A stretch of 64,000 nucleotides of DNA from Gnetum montanum (GCA_015680685.1 MNCI01015001.1:18183-82182), one strand, 5' to 3'; shown: positions 22,430 to 35,104, counted from the stretch's first letter. The notes: a model not told the origin generated them from the letters alone. Made by a program: numbers and translations.

Positions 22430-24990
22430 TGGGAACAAGGAACTACACTGGGTCAATGTAGCCTCAGCTACTGACAATGTAGTCCCAATGAGATGGAATC
22501 CTAACTGCCCATCCAACCCTACAAAAGCCTCCAAATTAGTAGTATAACCTTCCCAAACCTTGACCAGAACCCCTGATAGCATTGAAAATTAATCACTAAC
22601 ACTTCAAATCTGACAAGAACCTAGTATCTCCACTAACTACACTAAAGGAAGTAAGGGACTACACAGTGCCAACATAGTCTTACCTATAGCCTAGCAAATT
22701 CCAACTTCATACTTTGTCTTCATGTAATCCCAAGCAACCCATGCAATCCATTCAACTCCTAGTTGATCTCGAATCAACACTTTGATTTTCCAAGATCTAG
22801 TTTGAGGCTTTGACAAGCCCAAAGCATGGTCAATTATAGTAAATGGTACCAGTTTTCCCCTTTCCCTTATGACTACAATTGGAAAACCTAGCACTATGCT
22901 AGGCTAGCATAGTCCTAGTCCAGGCCTAGTGTAGTCCCCTTGAACATCACCAAAAAAACATAAAATTGACTCCAGTAAGCCCTAAAATCCTAGTAGGCTA
23001 GTATGGCCATGAAACTGACTTTCCATTCATACTTTCATACCTACCACTTAACTACACTAGGCAAGTGTAGTCCATGCTTGAGTCTAACATTGTCTATCTT
23101 AAATGGTCAAAAATCCAAAGAAACCATAAGAAATTAACCTAAGGAACAAACTAGTACTCCATCTAGAGCTATCTATCAGCAAATCTTGTAGTTTTTCACC
23201 ATTCTGGATAACATGAATATAGTCTATGCTAAAAAAATGGGGACTACGCTGGCCCAACATAGTCCCCCTTCAAGCCCAATGTAGTCCTCCAAAAATTAAT
23301 GAAATTTATCAAGAATAGCCTAAACTACTATCCACCAAGCCTTGATTAAGCCCATGTAATTCTAGAAACTCTGTTTCTTACCATTTTTGGTTAGTTCTAT
23401 GATGACTATACTAAAGAAGGTGAGGACTACACTAGACTAGCATAGTCACTCTCCAAGCCTAGCATAGTCCACCAAAATTACCAAAAAAATTGTCAAAACT
23501 AACTAAATTCATTACCAGTCAGCCTTAGCACCTCGTTGAAAGCCTCCATTGACCATGGGAACAACTTTTGGTTATCCAAAACTAGGTTATGCTAACAAGG
23601 AAGTAGGACTACAGTGATCCAATGTAGTCCCATCCCAAGCCTGTTGTAGTCCACATCAAGAACTTCACAATAGTCCAAAATCACTTAGAAAACACCTTTG
23701 TCAACCGTAGGACCTTTCCAAGGCACATTAAGACCACCAGACCATATATTTGAGCCAAAATTCACTAGTTTTGAACCCTTAGAGCATGACTATGCTAAAG
23801 AAAAACTGGGACTACATTGGGCCAATGTAGTCCCTTGCAAGCCCTAGTTTAATCCACATCAAACTGTCCAAAGTTACCAGAAAGATGCAAAATCTACTTC
23901 CAACAGATCCTAGAACCTCACCAAAGCCTAACAAACCATAGAATTCATATTTTCTAATCGTTTTCACCATTAAATCATGGACTATGCTAGGGAAAGTTGG
24001 AACTATGCTAGGCCAATGTAGTCTCTTTCCAGATCCAGCGTAGTCCCCATAAACTTGTCAAAATTCAACCAAAATAGCTTGTACTTCACTTCCAAAAGTT
24101 GTTGGGCCTACCAAAGTTTATTTTGGCAATCAAAGCCAATTTTTCAACCATCCCAACTTGACTACATTGGCAAAGAGACTATGAATATGCTAGGCTAGCA
24201 TAGTCCCTACCCAAGGCCATTGTAATCCCTTCAAACATTGCCAAAATAGCTCTAGAACTACGCAAATTGACTCCTAGAAAGCCTAGAATCCTATTGGATC
24301 ATGCTTGAACCTTGAAACTTTGGGAAACAAGCCAAAATCCATTCTCTTTCAACCTTTTCCCATCTACAATCCTTAACTATGCTAGGAACTATATACCAAG
24401 TGTAGTCCCAAGGTGTTTTGGAATTCAAGGATAAAAAAAAGCATGAAAACTAGCAACTTTGATATCAAAACCCTAGCCGACAATGCTAGTGACCCCAAAA
24501 TCCCATTAGGATGGTTGATCAAGCACCAGCACTAATCAAAATCAATTTTCCTACTAGACTACACTAAAGAAGACAAGGACTACGCTGGGCTAGCATTGTC
24601 CAACTAGGGAGGGAAAATGTGGCAACAAAAATTGATAGAAAATAGCTCAAAATAATTCAAAATTGATCTAGAATGATTAGAACCTTATCCCCATGACTTC
24701 CAAGTGGAATTTTCACTTTGTTTTGGCCTTGGAAACCCCATGAACTCATGAACTCCCTTGTCACTATGCTAGGGCCTAGTATCCCAGCTTAGTCATCACT
24801 AGTAATAAGCTTTTTTCCATAATTTGAGGATCCTAGGGTACCAAAACTTGTCAATCTTCAATACCTATTACATAACTAGCTATTTAGACTACTAGAAGCC
24901 AGAACATACCCATTCCAAGTTCTAGGAAGTGCCCCTAAAGGCCAACTATGCTAGAGGTAGGCAAGACTATGTTGGGCCAGTGTAGGCATA
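22430..24990. repeat. Internal tandem array, about 185-bp unit
   Basis: A motif block recurs at about 23220, 23400, 23582, 23788, 23978 and 24163, with weaker copies on both sides. Its form is GACTATGCTAAAG, then GGACTACACTGG, CCAATGTAGTCCC, CAAGCC and TAGTGTAGTCC. The spacing is 181-206 bp. Between the blocks lie diverged CAAAATTACCAAAA-type sequences. The CTATGCTAG and GGACTAC words resemble the LTR short repeats at 10405-10745. At 22512-22525 CCAACCCTACAAAAGCC resembles the LTR TATA region. Confidence 0.7.
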
Positions 24991-25479
24991 GAAAAATATG
25001 CCAATTTTTCTCAAAAACAACCCCAAAATGACCTCCTCATGTGCACAAACTGTCCCAGCAACCCTGTAGCCCCATACCATGGCTCACTAAGGCCTAAAAC
25101 TAGCAAAATCTAACCTTATTTGACTAGCATCAGTCAATTTCTATAGTATGCATTCCATTCTCATAAATTCAACCTTGTCTTTGGCTTGTTGACCTTCTTT
25201 CTCATCAACTGACTTTATGTGACCTCTATGTAGCTTCATGTTTTACCATGTTCACCTTATTTTCTCTTTCTTATGACCTATTATTTTCCTTATGTGACCT
25301 TTGTTTAATCCCATTGATCATTATTTATCCATTATAGACTTGATTGACCTTATTTTCATCTTTTTTTGTCATTGGGATAGTGTATGTTTGCATGTTTGCT
25401 AAGGTATTTCATATTGTTTTAGCATTGTTTGCTTATCTTTATCCAAGTGCCACTTAATGTGCTTATGGTTGATATGCAG

Positions 25480-27240
25480 GATTGAAGTATGGATACTTGG
25501 AAGCAAATCACCTTGCCTTTGAGCTTGAGTAGGCCTCATGGTGATATTCAATGATGCATTGATCTTGATTGTATAGACCTTGAGCCTAAGAACCTTGCCA
25601 ACTACATAGCCTCAATCAAAAAACCTCTAGAGTGGCCTAAAAGCCGAGTTAAAACCCTTGATATAGAGGTTGGTAACATAACTAAAGATTCTTTGGCTAA
25701 GATTCCTATCACAACACATAGTGGTAAGGACAAAACCCTTAAAACTAAGTTCCGCACTAAAACCTCAGTAAGCTCAAGATATCACCAAGGTCCTACAAGA
25801 CAACATTAAGGCATTTCCTTGGTCATATAAAGATATGCCAAGCTTAGATCCACATCTAATCCAATACAACATCATACTTGATCCTATCATTAGACCAATT
25901 AAGCAAAAAGTATTCAAGATCAAACCTAATTTGGCCTTGGTAGTTCATGATGAGATTACAAAGCTATACTAGGATAGTTTCATTAGAGCTATTGACCACA
26001 TAGACTAGATGTCCAACATCATGGTAGTCCCTAAGAAAAATGGGAGTATCCATATTTGCATCAATTTCCAAGACCTAAACAATGCAACCATTAAAGACAA
26101 TTTCCCTTTGCCTAGTATTGACCAACTTATCGATACTATGGCTGGACATGCCTTATTATCCATCATGGATAGGTTTTTAGGATACAAGCAGATTAGGATT
26201 AACCTAGAACATCAACTAAGTATGATCTTCATGATTCTTTGAGATTCCTTTTGTTATATCATGATGTCTTTCGACCTTAAAAATGCAGGAGCAACTTCTC
26301 AAAGAGCTATGATGTACACCTTTAGTGAGTACATGTTAGGTTTGCTCAATAATTATGTAGAAAATATAGCTATCAAGTTCAAGGTGGCCGATGACCATGA
26401 TAATGACCTAGACCTTGTGCTTAAACGGTGTCTCAAGTATGAGCTTAAGCTAAATCCCAAGAAGTGTGTCTTTGGTATCAAGGCTAGTAAAATTCTTAGC
26501 TTTGTAGTATCTGAAGCTAGGATTCACGTCAACCCTGATAAGGTTAAGGCCATATCCAAATTAGTAGTGGCTACCAACCTTAAAGATATTTGAGGATTAC
26601 AAGGAAAACTAAAATTTATTTGTAGGTTCATCGCTAGGCTTATGGATAAGCTACAACCCATGAAACACTTGCTTAAGAAAGGAGTTCACTATGAGTGGAT
26701 AGCTCAATGCCAAGAAGCCTTTGAAAACCTTAAGCAAGAATTGGCACAACTACCATAGTCTATCCTCCATAACATGGTAAATCATTTTACATCTACCTTG
26801 CTATCTTTGATATATCCATCACCTCTCTACTCTACCAGAAGCATGATGATGGAGAAGAGATGCCAATATACTACCTTAGCTATGTATTAGTTGCCCACGA
26901 AACTAGGTATTCCAAAGTAGAGAAGTACTATTTAGGACTAGTCTTCTCACTAAAGAAATGGAGACATTACCTCTTTAGAAGCCAAGTCAATGTCATTTGT
27001 AAGGGCAACATACTTAGAGCCATAACAACCAACACATAGGAGAGTAGCCAAATAGCCTAGTGGAAATCCATAACCACAAAGTATGACCTTCATTATGTCT
27101 TTCAATCCTCAACAAAAGGTCAAGTTATAGCCATACAACTCATTGTTTCACCTATTGATGACCTAGCAATGATAGATCCTAAGTTTCCAAATGAACATGT
27201 TAATACTATTATCATAACGAAGGAATGTCATAAGGTCATG
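25480..27240 (+). pseudogene. Reverse transcriptase and RNase H of the 19-kb element (decayed)
   Basis: The RT entry region reads FPWSYKDMPSLDP and ILDPIIRPIKQK (about 25815-25905). The fingers and palm follow: VVPKKNGSIHICINFQDLNN, DNFPLPSIDQLIDTMAGHAL, then GYKQIRIN. The usual second-Asp box (FxDD) is replaced by YVENIAIKF at about 26350. The connection and RNase H regions follow with stops at about 26594, 26758 and beyond. The RNase H tail reads KGQVIAIQL. Integrase is not seen before the LTR. This wording fits Tat/Athila-type gypsy elements. The region cannot encode an active enzyme. Confidence 0.75.
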
Positions 27241-27294
27241 ATGCATGAGTGTCAACATAGGTTAGCATTGTTGTTCAAGGTATGGAAGGTTGTA

Positions 27295-28946
27295 TTCAGG
27301 CTTTGAGGTTGGGCTCAAAGAAAAACAATGTGGGCTTATGCATCCCATGTCCATATTTGGGCTTGGGAAGGCTAAAAATGCCTTTAGAATGGCTAAGAAT
27401 GGCATTTTCATGAGTTTTTGTAGGGGTATAGCCCCAATTATGCTAGAGCCAATCACAGTATCCACAGTAGCTATAGTAGCCAACATAGTCATGACTAGAA
27501 GTAGGTAGAAGTGTAGCGTTGGCATTATTGGGATAGCCACTTCTCCAACAATAGCTAGCATATACCTCCCAAGTCAACAACAGTAGTCTTCACCAAGCAC
27601 GACACTTTCCAATAGGTTCCATCATTTTTATCTTATCATTTCCCAATACTTTTCCATTTTCCATTTCTGAAAGCCTTCAACATAGGCAAAAAGCTTGTTT
27701 ACTATTTATAGTAAATGGACGAGCTTTATGGGTCTAGTCCATTCCAGACTTACCACAAATAGCTAATACGCTAATAGTAGTTGAACTAACTATGATGGTA
27801 GTAGTTGGCTAACTATGTTGGCAATAGTTGGCTAACTACATTAGCAATAGTTGGCCTAACTATGCTAGAAGTAGTTGGCAAACTACATTGGCAGTAGTTG
27901 GACTAACTACGTTGGCAATAGCCAATGGACTACACTGACAGAAGTAGCTGTTGCAAGTTTCCAATCAATGCTAATTAATTAGCCATCAATGAAAGTCCCA
28001 AAAACAGCCACACCAACCCTATAAAAGCCCAACATTGACACCATTTCTAGGTTCTGAATTTTGGCATTTCACAAGATATATACTATTCTAAATTTTCTCA
28101 GTTGGTATCACATACACTTGGCATTCAAAACACTTCGCATTTTCAACACCATTCTAACAACAAAACTATTTTCGCTTTCACAGCCATTCCTGTCTCCCAC
28201 CAAGCCCACTTACAACCTTGTTACATTTCCAATAGCAGAAACTAGTACTACGTTGGATCTGCACACCTCCATGTAGTTGCCATTACTATTGAAAGTGTAA
28301 ATCCATTTACATCTCCATTGGCATTCACCAAAAACCCATTGCAACTGTCATACCTTCAACTAGTAGTGTCGTTTGGTAGTAGAAAGTGGGACTACACTAG
28401 GCACAAAGACTCCCACATAGTTTCCATTGTTCCAAGCATGTAACACCAATCCCATTCCCATGCAAGATATTTGACAAAGATCAATGGAATCTTGCAGCTA
28501 ACCAAAACTAGAAAGCAACCAAATCATGAAGGCAGCTCTCTCATCTCTCTCCAATGAACCTCAAGCTTTCAACTAGCGGCTTCTTATGCCTTTTGGCACA
28601 ACTTGTACACTATGAAACCCAAACTCTATTTATATCCCTTTACAAATTTTTTGTTTAATTTTGTATAAAGGTTTGGTTTTCATTTCAATTTCTACATTTG
28701 TTTATCTAATGGTGATTTCTATTTACATTTCTGTTTACAATAGTTCGTTTCTATCTACATTTCTAACCACACTCAAATCCATTTTTCAAAACCATTCCTG
28801 TTTGCATTCCATAAATCCTTGGGTGATCTGTTGAATCATCTAGGGTACTTTGAATCCCATTTTTTGTGGAGGCCCTTGGGATCCGAGGGTTGAGGCTACT
28901 GTGCTAGATCTCTCGACTTTTCAATGGTTGATTTTTCTGATTGCAA
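27295..28946 (+). repeat. 3' LTR of the 19-kb element
   Basis: Counterpart of 9955-11750, including GGGATAGCCACTTCTCCAAC, the short-repeat block, the TATA region at 28013-28031, and TTTTCAATGGTTGAT near the right edge. It abuts the CATAG repeat at 28947-28951. Confidence 0.7.
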
Positions 28947-28951
28947 CATAG

Positions 28952-28990
28952 CGCTTACAATCGACTTATAAAATACCACTAGACGACTCA
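28952..28990 (-). repeat. 3' LTR of the outer element, remaining 39 bp
   Basis: GCTTACAATCGACTTATAAA followed by ATACCACTAGACGACTCA matches 42149-42187 of the intact copy. It lies directly after the inserted element's CATAG repeat at 28947-28951. Confidence 0.65.
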
Positions 28991-31900
28991 TCATTTCTTC
29001 ACTAGGATTAGACACATGATATGATCAATGCAAAAAAATAAAATTGTATAAACATATAGATCATGATTATAAAAAAATACAAGCCATCTCACCAAGAAAT
29101 TAAAAGGGGTAATGACTAAGAGAAGAAGCTCTTGAACATGCTTTCTTGATATAAAAAGAAGCTTGAATAGCTTGATGTAGACATGTGATATATTTGAAGT
29201 TGGACCTTAAGGTCTACTAAACTTGATGAAGGTTATTGATTCTATTCATGCATCAATCTTTGGTCTTATAGAAGTGTTTGACTCCCTTCCTCAACATCTA
29301 CCTAGAATTACTTGTAACTTTTCTTTCCCTACAAGAGCTCACACTAGGCTACATCCAACTCAACCATTGCTTAATGAATTTTTTCCTCTAACTCTGTATA
29401 TGATTGAACTATAGAAGTCTAAATCCAACTCAACCATTGCTTAATGAAGTTTTTCCTCTAACTCTATATATGGTTGAACTATAGAAGCCTAAACTACATA
29501 AAGATACACTCTGTGTTCCACCTACATATCCTCTTCTACCTCCTTGAGTCTTCTCTTAAGGACTATGATAGCTACTTCATGGAAAAAGATGTACATGTTC
29601 TTCAACACACTCATCTTCTTCTATAGTATTGGCTCACTTGCAACCATTTGTTGAAGTTTGAAATGCAAGGTTTTAGATTTTTCCTTCACATTAGGCCTCT
29701 TCCTAGTTACCTGTTCATTAAGTAAAGTCACAACTTTATGCAATCTATGCATCTTAACACCCTAGCTTTTCTACTCAATTAGCTGAATCCTCTTGAGTTC
29801 ATCGGTTTTCCTAGTAGTCTTCTTTGCTAGGTTCTCCTTTAAGTTCTAATGGTCTTTCTCTATATGAAGGTATTTTTTTTAAATTGGATCATGATTTGAC
29901 TTTCATCCTCTAGCCTTCATACCTACTAGGTAAGAGAAAGTAGTTATTTATCTTTTCCTTAGTTCATCCTTCCCATTCTTGGGACCAATGCTTTAACATT
30001 CTAATTTGTCACTTCAAACCATTTTTCATGAACATGGATTCTTTGCAAACATCACATGCTTAAAACAATTCAATGTACAAGTACTCAATCAGCACCTCTA
30101 GGATGATTGTAAAAGGTGTTGGTATCAATAGTGTAATGTGTTCTAGTTATTCATGTAAATATTGTATCTTAGCCTAACTTCTAACACAATCCATATGTTG
30201 ATAAGCTCAATCCCCACCATACTATCAATGTTCCTCAACAACATCTTAGCACTTAGATCTATTCTTTACTCTTCCTCCACCTAGTGGCTAGTCCTAGGTT
30301 GATCAATGGATACTTGGAGAACTTCTACCACATGTTAGACATTGTGCATGCTACACATTAGTTGATATGAAGAAGAAATACTTTGTGAATAAACATAAGT
30401 CTACAATAGAAGAGGAGCATCATAATGGACTATGGGTGGAGCATCTAGCAAAAGAGGAGTAAACTATATGAGATGCTCCCTTATAGCCTCACCCCCCACG
30501 ATGGCTTCCATTATGTTCAAGAAATTGCTATCAAGATCTTATAAACTCTTAACATGAATTGTGGTAGTCTGTCCCTCACTTTCAATGTGCATAATGGGCC
30601 AAAACCTACCATCATGAAGGGGTTCTTAGATTTTCTTGATGCTAAAACAAGGATGCCAAGAGACGAATCTACTAGATCATCACACCTATGTATGTTAAGA
30701 AGCTGGAGGCATGGATAATTCCCTTATTTGGTGCTAATGGAGTTGGTCTAAAAGATAGATGCAAGATATCTTTGTATAAGGCATCTCATCCTCTAAATCA
30801 AGTATGATCCCAATCACCTCTAAATATCATCTAGGAGCCACCACCATTATGTTCTCCTAGTCAATCATTCTTTTGATTGTGATATGTCTTCTAGTATGAT
30901 TATCTATGCCTACTAATTAACAAGGTATTTTGATTAACTTTAGAATGACATAGATCTCCCATATGTGCAGGGTTAACAACAAGTTTGAATCATCCTAAAT
31001 CGGCCCAGCAAAGCATCTAAGAAGTAAGACAATAAGAGCATTAGAAACTTACCTTTGGTGACATTCAAAATCATGGAAATCAAATTCATTGATCCATTTA
31101 TGCATTTCCATTAGACAAAGCTAGGAAAGAAGGGTTTGAAAAATGGAAGAATGACTAAAGCACTAAGAATAATAAAATATAGGAATAAAGAAGGTGAACC
31201 AAAAAGATTTTATTATGATTAAATCTTAAAGAATGAAGTGTCAATACTCATATAAGTAGAATACCAATCAAGTGCCTTATGTAATTTAACAACCAAGGAT
31301 TCACCAAGTGCCTTATGTACTTTATGAATGCTTACTCAATAATCCTTAACTTGCTCTATTGTAATGCTAATCCACCAAGGATTCATAAGTGGGTACTTCC
31401 TATAGTAAACACTTGCCTTTTCTGTCCTTGTGAAATTCATTAATGAAGTACTTATGGATTCCCAATAATTAGTAAGACATTTGTATCAAATACAAATCCA
31501 TCCCCTTGGATGACTAGATCTCATTCTTCACTTTGCTTAATCGACTTCCTGCCACATATAATAATGGACAAGAACTGAAATGAAAGAGATGGATAATGAA
31601 TAATGGAAAAGAAAAAAAGGGATGAGAGTGTAACATCACCAAATTTCTAGTCAACTATATAATTACCTAATGAAACATGTGAGCATTCCTTATATCCCAT
31701 AAGAGATCTGCTACCTCAACCTTTTATTGCTACTCATTCATAAAATAGGCTCAACTTCCAAGTCTACCTTTTAAGAGTAAGGTACACCTATCACTTTTAG
31801 TGTCATCTAGCCTTGATTGTTTTTTAGTCCAACCATTGGTATGATCAAACTAAGATAACATGCCCCAGAGCATCTAGAAGTCAACAATTTAATTTTTTTC

Positions 31901-32679
31901 CCCCGTCTGTGCATGTATGCATAGTAGGCTCCCCAAATTTTTCTTTATTCATAAACATCTCATTGATCTCCTTAGCTATATTCACCAACCCCACATCTCA
32001 AGAAAGTTTATAAAACTATGATCAAACAAGAGAAAATCCAAAGTTCAAATTTGGTAAAGGCTTAGATTAAAAATCATAATATTGACCCATGGAATAAATA
32101 AATTTGAGATTTGGATGGAAGCAACAATTAACATTACCAAAGTTTACTGAGAGAGAGACTTTTGAACAATGGATTAAACTTCAAAAATACTTGCATACGT
32201 ATTAGTTAAACCACTCATTTTGATTTTGATATGAGTAATTATATAATCAGTTTGGAATGGTAAAAATACTAATTTGTATAGATTACTAATAGAGAAGCAT
32301 ATTGCTCTTTCCATTATCTCTTTTTTTAACATTTTACTAATATTTTTCTTTTCTTTTTCTTTCTTCTTTTCATTATCATCACCATTGCATCTATAACTCA
32401 CCCATCCAACATTGGCTTATTGAGTAAGCATTCATAAAGTACATAAATTTTTTTTCCCATATACACTCTAAAAGAAAATAAAATATCATAATTAATTATC
32501 CAATAATATCAAAAACTACAAAATCCTAATACACCAACTTTATTAAATACACAAATAAAAATAGCATATAAATAAATTTTCACATGGCATGGAGAATTCC
32601 TCCCTCATGACTAATCCATGTTTATCATCTAATAGACCTCTAAGTATTAAATTGAGTATCAAGAATGATCAAAGATAAA
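28991..32679 (-). other. Interior of the outer element, unassigned
   Basis: No protein domain could be named. The minus strand at about 29500-29900 reads as a charged, coiled-coil-like stretch (KKTTRKTDELKRIQLIE and similar) with stops. A possible intron with a GTAAGT donor lies near 31020-31060 (minus). A 30-bp phrase, TCCAACTCAACCATTGCTTA and the bases after it, is directly repeated near 29356 and 29421. It lies between the polypurine-like tract and the nested LTR element, so it is probably the 3' internal part of the outer element. Confidence 0.35.
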
Positions 32680-32680
32680 N
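32680..32680. other. Assembly join (single N)
   Basis: Left border of the inverted 91-bp piece. The outer part of the LTR that should lie here is absent. Confidence 0.7.
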
Positions 32681-33116
32681 CGATCCGAATATGCTATTCC
32701 ATATCAATAAAGCATTCTTTTCTTCATCTTTTTGCATTTTTCCTATTATTTCCTTTATACATAATGTTGAANATCTATCCCTTAGAGGCAATCCAACACT
32801 GCCACCACAGTTAGGCCTATAACCCAACCAAAAGGAATGACTAGTCCACTTCCTATCCCACTTCACCCAGCTTCTTGTGACTTGCCTATACCAGCTCTGC
32901 CACTCCATGCTAGTGTAACCTCTAATCCTAGATATAAATTTCTTTGGTCAAACCCCCAAAAGTTATTTTAAGAGACATGCCTGTTATTACAACATGCCCT
33001 TTCAGGTCTCAATTACAACTACCCTTTCGAGTCTTGTTAAGATAACAATAACACTTGTTATGAAGAGACACCATCTTCATTAGGCAGTAGCATCATTTGA
33101 GAATGGGGATGTGACA
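32681..33116 (-). repeat. 3' LTR of the gene-carrying element (incomplete, with inverted piece)
   Basis: 32773-33116 matches 37795-38139 in the same orientation and ends GATGTGACA. The piece 32681-32771, enclosed by Ns at 32680 and 32772, matches 37667-37757 only as reverse complement. The outer part of this LTR, equal to 37564-37666, is missing. Confidence 0.75.
32772..32772. other. Assembly join (single N)
   Basis: Right border of the inverted 91-bp piece. By comparison with 37758-37794, about 40 bp are missing at this join. Confidence 0.7.
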
Positions 33117-33129
33117 ATCTACACCCCTT
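33117..33129 (-). promoter_or_regulatory. Polypurine tract
   Basis: AAGGGGTGTAGAT on the minus strand touches the start of the 3' LTR. This is the position where plus-strand DNA synthesis is primed. Confidence 0.5.
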
Positions 33130-33569
33130 AGGTTTTATTCATCCTCGAACAAGTCCACGTTCTCTATCTTTTTCCAACTCCAATGCTTTCTTTTATGATT
33201 TTGTGCTCCAATAATTTGATTTCTCCATTGAACTTGAAGTTGTTTCTTGCATATTTTGTAAATAAAATATATGTGAGAAAAAATATATGGAAAATTAAAT
33301 ATTACTTTCTTGATACTTACTTCATTTTCTAAGATAATGAAAAAAGGTGAATTAAAGATTTATCAACCACCAATCACTAGTCCTAACTAGGGTCACACAA
33401 AGTGCAACTTGGATCTGGTTACCCAAGTGAAGGCAAGGCAAATCCTTTATCCCCAATTTTTATTATCATAGATATTTTTCTTATCTAATTGAAATATAAA
33501 TTGAACAATGAATAAAATAATAAGATCATCAAATAAAAGAAAGAGTGAGATACATTTTGATCTTGATCC

Positions 33570-34715
33570 ACCTTATGATGGGAGTAATTGTAATTCTGCC
33601 ATAAGTGGTATGTGATCGAATGGTCTTGTTCAGGATGGAAAGGATTGATCTTAATCCTTCTTAACTTCTTCCTTAGAAATCAACTCTAGTAACTTGGTAG
33701 CTTTGAAGAATCGAACATTGTACCAAATATAATCCAAAGTCTCAATGAAGAATGTTGTTGATCCATCCTCATTAATCATTGCAAAGTAATTGGTAAACTA
33801 TGGTTCTTGATGAATACTATCCATCAATATCATTTGCTCCTGAATTTTGGAATTTGATTTATCTACAAAAGATTCAAAATAAGCAAAATATGCACTAGCC
33901 AATGAAATTTCATGTTGAATTAATGGAAAAATATTGTTAAATCAAGTTCATCTTCCAAAGATTTCTTTAAAAATTCGTATTTTAAGAATTGATAAACACT
34001 ACTTCCAACTTTTGCATTGAAGTCTCCACAAAGAATAATGGAACTGGATCACTATAACTTAGTAATAACTTATTCTTCAAAATTTCTTCTATTTGCTTAA
34101 TCAAATATGCTCCTTGACATAGTCTAACATCTAAACATGTTGGTTTGGCAATCAAATGTGTGTTAACCATGCATACACACCTTCCTGGTAGATGAACTTT
34201 TAGAATCATTGCCAGGGCTATGTGATTTTTCTAAAATCTTAACTGTTCCTTCTTGTCCATCTCTTAAAGTTTTGGAATTTCAAAAATCATATTTTATAAA
34301 CTCCATGCAAATCTTTGTACTAATTCAAACTTGGCTTCTTTATAAAATATTGCACAACCATCCATGTTGTGACTTCTACAATAGGCTAATCTATATGGCA
34401 CAAAAGAAGAACTTTCATAAGAAACTTTTTGCTTGTAAATACCTCTATATCCCATCTTTTCCAAGTTTGGTTGGAATTGATATAGAAATTCCCACGACAA
34501 CACTTCTTGTAAGCACAAGATATCAGCATCCAAATCTTCTAAGTCTACTAAGATGCATGGATATCAATATTAGTGTCAATCTAAGACCCATGATGGACAT
34601 AGCAGATGTTGTTTCTCACTTGCTAAAGATCTTGCAAGCACATTGTATGTTGCAATCTTCATTCTCATTCTTGGATTTTCTTTTGAATCATTTCTTTTCA
34701 TGAGTATCATTCTCC
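33570..34715 (-). pseudogene. CCR4-type deadenylase retrocopy (EEP nuclease domain), broken
   Basis: CCR4 homologues shorten mRNA poly(A) tails with an exonuclease-endonuclease-phosphatase domain. In order along the minus strand I read MKIATYNVLARSLASEKQ, CPSWVLD, DADILCLQEV (metal-binding Glu), MGYRGIYKQK, DGCAIFYKEAKFELV, VCMVNTHLI, ILCGDFNAKVGSSVYQFL (catalytic Asp and Asn), EP.FTNYFAM, TLDYIWYN, LLELISKE and FDHIPLMAEL. These are the landmarks of the family catalytic domain, spread over 1.15 kb without visible introns, so it looks like a processed or captured copy. Frame changes (for example before the GDFN box) and stops make it non-functional. The N-terminal leucine-rich region of classical CCR4 is absent. 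It lies inside an LTR element, same orientation. Confidence 0.75.
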
Positions 34716-34814
34716 TTGTTGAAATGAGATTTTGAGTCTTCATGTTGTTTTTTCCCTATGTTTTGATTGCAAGATGGGTTAATATACACTTTTATTGATG
34801 GTTGAAGATTGTTC

Positions 34815-34985
34815 TATTTCTTCAACTAATTCTCCAACTAATACATCAACTAATCATTAACTAATACATCAACTGATAATCAACTACATCAACTAAATAA
34901 CTACATTATCTAATTTTAGTAATATATAATTATGTTACCTGGTTTTTAGTAATATTTAATATATTATCTAATTTTTGATGGCCTT
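34815..34985. repeat. Short AT-rich repeats downstream of the nuclease copy
   Basis: ACTAATACATCAACTAAT-type units of 12-17 bp are followed by two TATCTAATTTT(T)AGTAATAT units. They lie on the 5' side (minus strand) of the captured copy. Confidence 0.6.
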
Positions 34986-35104
34986 TCTACCTCCTTAAGA
35001 ACACTGACTCTGGCAATGTAACTAATGACATGCCCTAGTGATCTTAAGACTATCTATGAAGGTTATGCACTAAATCTTAAAGCCTAAAAGGTTAAATTTA
35101 TAAT

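Larger units (their letters stand above)
9844..28951 (+). mobile_element. 19-kb plus-strand Ty3/gypsy element with antisense cargo gene
   Basis: It is bounded by CATAG at 9844-9848 and 28947-28951, a candidate 5-bp target-site duplication that also falls exactly where the outer LTR is interrupted. The order is: 5' LTR to about 11750, gag (12300-14400), protease (15165-15935), 32-bp repeats, an antisense multi-exon gene (16613-20370), a 185-bp tandem array (22430-24990), RT and RNase H (25480-27240), and 3' LTR (about 27295-28946). No integrase is seen, and gag-pol is full of stops. The order protease, antisense gene, RT is unusual. The lineage looks like Tat/Athila-type non-chromovirus gypsy by RT wording. 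Confidence 0.7.

Noticed and set aside
34209-34703. 164-codon plus-strand open frame
   Set aside because: It is the reverse-strand shadow of the CCR4-like pseudogene, which shows clear family motifs on the minus strand.
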